From the NCBI GenBank assembly GCA_029250425.1, contig JAQXFF010000073.1:1-6684 (forward strand): a stretch of 6,684 nucleotides of DNA, given 5' to 3'. Positions 1-4,720 of the stretch are shown here, piece after piece. The stretch comes from Candidatus Thalassarchaeaceae archaeon. Lineage in GTDB: Archaea > Thermoplasmatota > Poseidoniia > Poseidoniales > Thalassarchaeaceae. The notes under the pieces were generated by a model. That model was not told the origin of the DNA, did no database searches, and saw only the letters and a program-made list of their open reading frames with translations. Position 1 is the first letter of the stretch. Each line of letters begins with the position of its first letter. The position numbers and the translations under genes were made by a program.

Positions 1-1607
1 AGTTTAGCAATCAATGATTCCATATTAGGGGCGTTTACAAGAAGGATGCCTCCTTCAAGTTCTTTTAATTCCGAATGTGACAATGTTGCAGCAGAAGTCA
101 TTGTTGTCGGTGCTGCGGTACCTGGGTTGAGCCATGCTGCACGACGTGCATCGAACTCGTTTGCAAGTAGTGAATGATAATCTCGATCATATGATTCAAT
201 AGCACAATGGAAATTCGTACCTCCAAATCCAAATGAAGATACTCCTGCTCGACGAGGGTGTTCGTTTGATGTAATCCATGATTTAGGCTCCGTTGGGACA
301 TAAAATGGGTTCGAACTCCAATCAAAATTTTCGTTGGGCGCTGAAAACCCTGCACTAGGAGGTATGGTGGCCGTATCCACAGCACGAATCGCTTTGATCA
401 AACCTGCAATTCCTGCTGCCGCTTTGAGATGACCGATTTGACTCTTAATCGAACCAATAGCAACCGATTGTCCGGAAGGAGTGTTCTCAAATGCAGAAGA
501 AAGGCTAGTCAATTCTGTGGCGTCACCAACCACTGTCGATGTGCCATGAGCTTCAATCAATTCGACTGTTGATGATTCGTAACCGGCCTGCATATAGGCA
601 CGGCTAACTGCTTGTATCTGGCCACGGGTACTTGGAGCAGTGATTCCTTTTCCTCGTCCATCACTACTGGCCCCCACCCCGCGAATGACTGCTTGAATCG
701 TGTCGCCATCTCTAATCGCATCAGAGAGGCGTTTCAAAGTAAGGGCGCCTGAACCTTCGCCCATGACAAATCCGTTCGCTTGACGATCAAAGGGTGTTGA
801 ATGGGTCGCTGAAAGAGCACCAATTGAACTGAATTTAGCGAACGTTGCAGGATCCATTGTTCGGTCACTTGCACCCGCTATCATCAAATCGACTTGGCGT
901 GTTTGCAACAAACGACAAGCATCAAGAATTGCGGCAAAGGTAGACGCGCAAGCAGCATCTGTGGAATAGTTTGGACCTTGTAAATCTAAAAGATTCGCAA
1001 CACGACCTGAAACAACATTGGCAAGTTCTCCAGGCATTGTGTCTTCAGTTACCCTGGGGAAGCCTTCGAGGATCGCTTCTTTGAATGCGGCCTTACCTTC
1101 ACTGGGCATCCCACCTGCTTCAATTGCATGACGTGCAAAATGATCAGCCCAAACACGATGAGTGGACAAAATCCGATTTTCGCCCCCAAGTGCATTTGCA
1201 AAAATCACTCCAGTTCGAGCTCGAGGTAATTCTCGAGAATCTGTGCCCAAATATCCAGCATTTTCCAATGCAGCCGCACTGACGGTAACTGCCCACTGCT
1301 GAGTTAAATCGATTTGAGGAAGGGAGCCAGGGGGAGTTTTCCAACGCCTCCAATCGAACTCATAATCCTCAATCCAACCACCAATTTTGGAGTATGTTTT
1401 GTTCTCACCAACATTCTTTGGGCCACCTTCAACCCAAAAGTCAGATGATACCCAGCGATGTTCTGGAACTTCCTTCAAGGATACTTTCGCTGACAGAATA
1501 TTCTCCCAAAATGCATCAACATTGGGAGCATCCGGTAACAAGGTGGCAATTCCGATAACCGCAATGGGTTCAAACGGGTCCTGTGGATTTTCATCAAGGA
1601 TTGTCAA
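1..1607 (-). CDS. PUFA-synthase/type I PKS-like multidomain synthase, N-terminal ketosynthase part (partial)
   Basis: This is a large condensing enzyme that runs off the left edge; 535 codons are visible and no stop is reached. Residues about 8-470 form a beta-ketoacyl synthase domain, which performs decarboxylative Claisen condensation of acyl and malonyl thioesters. The catalytic triad is complete: Cys220 in DAACAS, His354 in EAHGTST and His393 in SQIGHLKAAAG. The domain begins with IAVIGIATLLPDA and ends with SSFGFGGTNFH (457-467). The DAACAS nucleophile motif and the FVMGEGSGALTLKRL stretch resemble PfaA-type PUFA synthases and related iterative type I PKSs more than FabF. Residues about 471-515 look like a linker, and GGILLVNAPNMESLIAK may start the region before an acyltransferase (inference). 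The start is TTG at 1607: no in-frame ATG precedes the conserved N-terminus, and a GAGG Shine-Dalgarno lies 7 nt upstream. FabI ends 9 nt before it, in the same frame. Domains beyond the KS, and hence the product, cannot be seen. Confidence 0.9.
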   Translation of the reverse strand, partial: MTILDENPQDPFEPIAVIGIATLLPDAPNVDAFWENILSAKVSLKEVPEHRWVSSDFWVEGGPKNVGENKTYSKIGGWIEDYEFDWRRWKTPPGSLPQIDLTQQWAVTVSAAALENAGYLGTDSRELPRARTGVIFANALGGENRILSTHRVWADHFARHAIEAGGMPSEGKAAFKEAILEGFPRVTEDTMPGELANVVSGRVANLLDLQGPNYSTDAACASTFAAILDACRLLQTRQVDLMIAGASDRTMDPATFAKFSSIGALSATHSTPFDRQANGFVMGEGSGALTLKRLSDAIRDGDTIQAVIRGVGASSDGRGKGITAPSTRGQIQAVSRAYMQAGYESSTVELIEAHGTSTVVGDATELTSLSSAFENTPSGQSVAIGSIKSQIGHLKAAAGIAGLIKAIRAVDTATIPPSAGFSAPNENFDWSSNPFYVPTEPKSWITSNEHPRRAGVSSFGFGGTNFHCAIESYDRDYHSLLANEFDARRAAWLNPGTAAPTTMTSAATLSHSELKELEGGILLVNAPNMESLIAK

Positions 1608-1619
1608 TTTCTCGCCTCA
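1608..1619 (-). promoter_or_regulatory. Shine-Dalgarno and FabI/synthase junction deciding a TTG start
   Basis: Read on the minus strand, the fabI stop TGA (1619-1617) overlaps a GAGG Shine-Dalgarno sequence (1618-1615). Seven bases (CGAGAAA) then precede TTG at 1607. No ATG or GTG occurs in frame before the first conserved ketosynthase residues, so this site is the best support for a TTG start. Stop and start are in the same reading frame and separated by only three sense codons. Confidence 0.6.
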
Positions 1620-2408
1620 GTCGCTGATGCTATCTGGAACCATCGTGCTAGAATATCCAGCATCAACATGGATAATTTGGCCTGTGACGCCAGAACCAAG
1701 CGGGCTAGATAGCCAAACTGCACAACCTGCAACATCATCTTGGTTGACATTACGACGCAATGGTGAGTTGCGCTCGACATGATCAAGGATGTCATCAAAC
1801 CCTGGAATTCCGCTCGCAGCTAAAGTGCGAATTGGCCCCGATGAAATCGCGTTGACGCGGTGACCCTCTTCACCGACACGCATGGCCAATTCCCGAACCC
1901 ATGCCTCAAGTGCTGCTTTAGCGATACTCATCACACCGTAATTTGGGACATACCGGGTACTGGCTGCATAAGTGAGGGTGATCGTCGATGAATTCGGAGC
2001 AAGGTGAGGTAGGGCATGTCGCATGATTCGTTGCAACGAATGTGCCGAAATTGTCATCGCTGTGTTGAGGGCGTCATCTTCGACAAACAACATATGTCGA
2101 TCAAAACATTCTCGTGGAGCAAAACCAATTGCGTGAATGACAATGTCAGCTTTAGCGCCAGGTGAAACTTGTTGCCACTCATGGAAGAATTCGGCAGTGG
2201 TTTCCTCAGCGGCAACATCGATTGGATAGAACGCTTCAATTGCACTGAGTTTGTCCTTTAATTGGAACACTCGACTCATGAAGCGTTTCTGATACCCTAG
2301 AATTAATTTGCATCCTGCCTCTTCCAATCGGTTGCAAATTGCCCAAGCAATAGAATCCTCTGAAGCGACTCCAAAAACCAATGCAGTCTTTCCTTCAAGT
2401 TGCAACAT
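1617..2408 (-). CDS. fabI: Enoyl-[acyl-carrier-protein] reductase, FabI type
   Basis: This cytosolic enzyme is predicted to reduce trans-2-enoyl-ACP to acyl-ACP with NAD(P)H, the last step of each fatty acid elongation cycle. The 263-residue length matches FabI (about 260). It is an atypical short-chain dehydrogenase. It has the dinucleotide-binding loop GVASEDSI at 13-20, and VIHAIGFAP at 90-98 matches the FabI HSIGFAP region. The active site has Tyr147, Tyr157 and Lys164, the Y-X9-Y-X6-K spacing of FabI. Substrate-loop residues GPIRTLAASGI at 191-201 are a FabI hallmark, and HVDAGYS near the C-terminus is also typical. ATG at 2408 is chosen because MLQLEGKTALVFG aligns with the usual FabI N-terminus; the frame is open further upstream but has no better start. 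The upstream Shine-Dalgarno is weak. The adjoining ketosynthase gene suggests the two act in one acyl-chain pathway (inference). Nothing in the active site looks defective. Confidence 0.95.
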   Translation of the reverse strand: MLQLEGKTALVFGVASEDSIAWAICNRLEEAGCKLILGYQKRFMSRVFQLKDKLSAIEAFYPIDVAAEETTAEFFHEWQQVSPGAKADIVIHAIGFAPRECFDRHMLFVEDDALNTAMTISAHSLQRIMRHALPHLAPNSSTITLTYAASTRYVPNYGVMSIAKAALEAWVRELAMRVGEEGHRVNAISSGPIRTLAASGIPGFDDILDHVERNSPLRRNVNQDDVAGCAVWLSSPLGSGVTGQIIHVDAGYSSTMVPDSISD

Positions 2409-2482
2409 GAAACCACTCTCAGCCCTTCGGACTGTGGGCCTCGATAGCAGACGGGTTTTGAGGGTGCCTCTTGGAACTGACC
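2409..2482 (-). other. 74-nt intergenic gap upstream of fabI; possible promoter region
   Basis: This is the only gap between genes longer than 10 nt, so if the fabI-synthase pair has its own promoter it would most simply lie here or in the end of the hydrolase gene. I see no convincing archaeal TATA box or BRE, and only a weak Shine-Dalgarno match (GAGAGTGG) before the fabI ATG. The stretch is fairly GC-rich. A 4-bp GCCC/GGGC pairing (near 2422-2439) is too short to call a structure. Readthrough transcription from the genes upstream is equally possible. Confidence 0.35.
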
Positions 2483-2492
2483 CTACGGGTCA
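2478..2492. repeat. Perfect inverted repeat TGACCC-TAC-GGGTCA at the hydrolase stop codon
   Basis: Six-base arms around a three-base centre form a perfect palindrome, TGACCCTACGGGTCA. It covers the TAG stop (2485-2483) of the TatD-like gene and lies about 70 nt upstream of fabI. It could form a small RNA hairpin or be a dimeric regulator site. There is no T-tract after it on the minus strand, so it is not a standard terminator. Part of it is coding (the residues before the stop), so chance is a real alternative. Confidence 0.4.
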
Positions 2493-3382
2493 ATTTCACC
2501 GTATAGTGCGCTGGGCCAGATGCTATGCACGCGACATAGTAATTCCTCGACCTGATTCACATCTGTAGATTTCAAAAGAACTGCTACAAGCGCTTGTGTT
2601 CTCTTGGGCACTGTTTTCGGACCTAGTACCGCACCTGGTCGAGATGGATCATCAAGATAATCGGTCTCCATTGTCCATGAGGATGAACAATCTCGATAGG
2701 TTTCCACGATTGTTGCAAGGCTACCTTTGCCCATGCTGATTGATGATGATAATTGATGGGTGAACGTGTTACTGATATCAGCGGGAGCATAGTGACGAAC
2801 TGCTCGATTTCGCATCAAACCAGATCGGTCACAAATTGCCGCCAATTCTGCATTGGTTTGGGAGCCATTCTCCTCGACATGTAATTGAATTGGAACACCT
2901 GCCTGAGATGCCATGTGCATCACCGTTTCCAATTGCTCATTGGCCGCATTCCAAATCTCGTCCGAAACAGGATAATGGGGGCGCCCAACTTCTCCCAAAG
3001 CAACCGCCTCACCTTCAGCGCAGTAGTTCAATGCGAGTGCAACAGAATCAATGTGTAACTGCGTAGCGGCCTCCAGCCCCAACGTGTGAATTTGTTTCTC
3101 CCAAACTACTGGATGGGGCCCCAATATTACTCGAACATCAATGCCAACGTCTCTTCGCACAGTTCTTGCCATCTCTAGCGTCCCCATGTAGGCCTCATTA
3201 ACTGCTGCAATTGATTCGGGTAATTTTGAAGGGAAACCTGGTTTGTGGACCAAGCAAATGTGGGTCCCACCAGCATTTGCAAAATCTCTAGCCGCAGCGA
3301 CCCCTCTACCATTTGAATCCAAATGAATATGAGTGTCCCAAATCGAGCCGGTCCAACGACCCTCGATAATTGCCATTTCCAT
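2483..3382 (-). CDS. TatD-like metal-dependent hydrolase (COG1099-like)
   Basis: This is a predicted TIM-barrel amidohydrolase-superfamily enzyme with two bound metal ions; TatD relatives are often nucleases, but the substrate of this archaeal-type branch is not established. Counted from ATG 3382 it is 299 residues. Candidate metal ligands are all present: His18 and His20 in WDTHIHLD, Glu131 in ALGEVGRP, His168 in IQLHVEE, His197 in VRHYAP and Asp241 in METDYLDDP. GPHP at 88-91 fits the usual GxHP motif. The DPSRPGAVLGPKTVPKR stretch after Asp241 is, as I recall it, characteristic of the archaeal COG1099 group rather than bacterial TatD. The frame is open to an ATG at 3421, but ATG 3382 is preferred: it overlaps the preceding stop as TGATG, a translational coupling arrangement, and leaves few residues before the barrel's first strand. 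ATG 3376 is another candidate. The gene belongs to the overlapping trio with the TBP-like and unknown proteins. Confidence 0.85.
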   Translation of the reverse strand: MEMAIIEGRWTGSIWDTHIHLDSNGRGVAAARDFANAGGTHICLVHKPGFPSKLPESIAAVNEAYMGTLEMARTVRRDVGIDVRVILGPHPVVWEKQIHTLGLEAATQLHIDSVALALNYCAEGEAVALGEVGRPHYPVSDEIWNAANEQLETVMHMASQAGVPIQLHVEENGSQTNAELAAICDRSGLMRNRAVRHYAPADISNTFTHQLSSSISMGKGSLATIVETYRDCSSSWTMETDYLDDPSRPGAVLGPKTVPKRTQALVAVLLKSTDVNQVEELLCRVHSIWPSALYGEIDP

Positions 3383-3897
3383 CAACCCAAAAGATTCTCG
3401 TCGGAAAGACGTTGTTTCCATCGACGAGCAGCCATTGCGACTAGTTTTCCATGACGAGATTCAGTTGCGATCCCTCGACCATTGCGGAAAAGAAGCAATT
3501 TGATTTCATGCTGTGTATCATTGATTCGAAGGCAGTCTAACTCAACATCCAAAGTCGCTTCAGGGTAGAGATCAGGGACCCCTTCAAGGGATACTGTAGA
3601 TTCAAAATCAAAAGAGGCTACCACCGGCCCAACTTCAAAATTCATTCCAGATTCATCCATACCAAGGCGCAATAGAACTTCTTTGGCTGCAAGATGAGCC
3701 AAATCTTGTTTTCGACAACCGTGGACAATAATTTTCCCATCTTGATCAATCAACAATGTTGCACGAGGGGCTACCAAAGAGAGAATGACATATCTACCGC
3801 TGCGCTTTCCACCAATTTCATCAACAATTTTCTGAGGGTCAAGAGTTGAAGCTGGGGTGAATCTGAACAATTGATTCTCCACTCGTGCTTCTGTCAT
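3382..3897 (-). CDS. Divergent TATA-binding-protein-fold (TBP-like) protein
   Basis: At 171 residues this protein is slightly shorter than archaeal TBP (about 180-190) and shows the same two direct repeats. Repeat 1 (about 5-80) has VENQLFRF, then PRATLLIDQDGKIIVHGCRK (44-63), which aligns without gaps to the TBP motif PKATALIFSSGKIVVTGAKS. Repeat 2 (about 87-165) has VGPVVASFDFESTVSLEGV (89-107), like TBP NIVASFDL, then IKLLLFRNGRGIATESRHGK (132-151). Of the four phenylalanines that canonical TBP uses to kink TATA DNA, hand alignment places Gly, Asp and Leu at three positions and keeps only Phe137. Canonical TATA binding is therefore doubtful. It may be a specialised transcription factor, or the fold may have another role, as in the N-terminal domain of RNase HIII. 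ATG 3897 overlaps the previous stop (ATGA) and follows a strong GAGGTGG Shine-Dalgarno. The fold call is from memory-based motif matching; the function is unknown. Confidence 0.65.
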   Translation of the reverse strand: MTEARVENQLFRFTPASTLDPQKIVDEIGGKRSGRYVILSLVAPRATLLIDQDGKIIVHGCRKQDLAHLAAKEVLLRLGMDESGMNFEVGPVVASFDFESTVSLEGVPDLYPEATLDVELDCLRINDTQHEIKLLLFRNGRGIATESRHGKLVAMAARRWKQRLSDENLLG

Positions 3898-4709
3898 TTC
3901 TCTTCCACCTCAACATGTTCGGGTAATGGGGATTTTTCCAATGCAGAATAGATGCTGGGCATCCAAGCCTGCATGACTGGCACGAGGAGTACGGGCGCCT
4001 CTTCACCATCAACCTGTCCCCCGCAAAGTGTACCGAGGGCCCCCCGTAAGCGGGAAACAAGGCGGGTGTCGCGACGGATACACAGTTCTTCAGAAAGTAC
4101 TGATTCGGAGCGATACCACCAAGCGGCGCCAAATGCACTGGCTTGTGCCAAACCATTGGCCTTTGTATCATCACGCTCACATTCAGGCGGACTGGCATTT
4201 TTCATCGCCTCCCTCAGTGTATTTTTCCAAATTTTCCCACTGAAAATCGAACGTGCAAGATGTCGTAAACGCACCATTTCATCAGCACAATCCTCAACCC
4301 ACTCAGTCCAATCTTCATCTTCCGGTTCGACGAAAAATACTGGCCGAGATCCAGTTCCCGATGAACTCTCTGCTGCAATCAAAAGACGTCGTGGTTCGGG
4401 ATCAGGAAAACGACACGTTTGAATGGATTCGATTGAGGACATTCCAAGCATCATTCGAGCCAAAGTCCCACCACTAGCTGCAATGGAATCTCGGTTAATT
4501 CCTGGAGATGATTTCTCCTGCTTAATTTGTTCATCCCAAATTTCAGATTCATCATCTGGGAGGAGAAAGGCCAACCCGTCCCACTCACCAGTAGTCCTCC
4601 GAAGAGTGCCTGTGAGGACCACATTGGGAATGAAGGGCCACAAACGAATGGTGCCACCACAGGGGTCATCCCAATCGATTGGCGACCAACTCAAGGTCGA
4701 ATCCACCAT
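3894..4709 (-). CDS. Conserved-looking hypothetical protein, 271 residues
   Basis: I do not recognise this protein. It is probably cytosolic: no signal peptide or membrane helix is visible. The N-terminal third is Trp-rich and predicted mostly beta (residues 1-50, with NVVLTGTLRRTTGEWDGLAFLL at 29-50). It is followed by an acidic charged stretch (51-70) and an Ala/Gly/Met segment (78-90). A central part with VEPEDEDWTEWVED at 127-140 leads into a helical region with many Arg and Trp (142-226). A hydrophobic strand APVLLVPVMQAWMPSIYSAL (238-257) lies near the C-terminus, which ends in an acidic tail. ATG 4709 is preceded by GAGGT with 6 nt spacing. Its stop overlaps the TBP-like start, and the hydrolase follows, so the three are likely made together. 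A very weak similarity of residues 205-257 to the end of TraB-family proteins was seen, but the key GxxH-type residues are absent. Confidence 0.75.
   Translation of the reverse strand: MVDSTLSWSPIDWDDPCGGTIRLWPFIPNVVLTGTLRRTTGEWDGLAFLLPDDESEIWDEQIKQEKSSPGINRDSIAASGGTLARMMLGMSSIESIQTCRFPDPEPRRLLIAAESSSGTGSRPVFFVEPEDEDWTEWVEDCADEMVRLRHLARSIFSGKIWKNTLREAMKNASPPECERDDTKANGLAQASAFGAAWWYRSESVLSEELCIRRDTRLVSRLRGALGTLCGGQVDGEEAPVLLVPVMQAWMPSIYSALEKSPLPEHVEVEEK
3905..3911 (-). promoter_or_regulatory. Strong Shine-Dalgarno GAGGTGG for the TBP-like gene
   Basis: On the minus strand GAGGTGG sits 7 nt before ATG 3897, inside the end of the preceding coding region. It is among the strongest ribosome binding sites in the window. 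It supports ATG 3897 as the start and indicates independent initiation in addition to any coupling through the ATGA overlap. Confidence 0.65.
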
Positions 4710-4715
4710 ACTCCA

Positions 4716-4720
4716 ACCTC
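4716..4720 (-). promoter_or_regulatory. Shine-Dalgarno GAGGT for the 271-residue protein
   Basis: Minus-strand GAGGT overlaps the TGA stop (4721-4719) of the upstream membrane protein gene and is 6 nt from ATG 4709. It confirms the start choice and shows that the two genes, 9 nt apart, share a transcript. Confidence 0.65.

Noticed and set aside
1387..1782. A 131-residue plus-strand open frame across the fabI-synthase junction
   Set aside because: It is antisense to the conserved N-terminus of the ketosynthase and the FabI C-terminus, both of which are clearly coding.
2409..2482. Intrinsic terminator or TATA promoter between the hydrolase and fabI
   Set aside because: There is no T-tract after the palindrome and no convincing TATA/BRE sequence; only the gap itself can be reported.
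3383..3421. An upstream ATG (3421) giving the hydrolase 13 extra residues
   Set aside because: The extension lies wholly inside the TBP-like gene and has no homology to family N-termini; ATG 3382 overlaps the stop as TGATG and fits better.
3952..4422. A 156-residue plus-strand open frame, rich in Ser and Arg
   Set aside because: It lies antisense to the 271-residue gene, has low-complexity composition and no recognisable domain; the minus-strand gene has a good Shine-Dalgarno and operon placement.
3894..4709. TraB/Tiki-family assignment for the 271-residue protein
   Set aside because: Only a loose resemblance (RRDTRLVSRLR followed by a hydrophobic strand and PSI) was seen; the conserved Gly-Ala-Gly-His-type and N-terminal His residues are missing.
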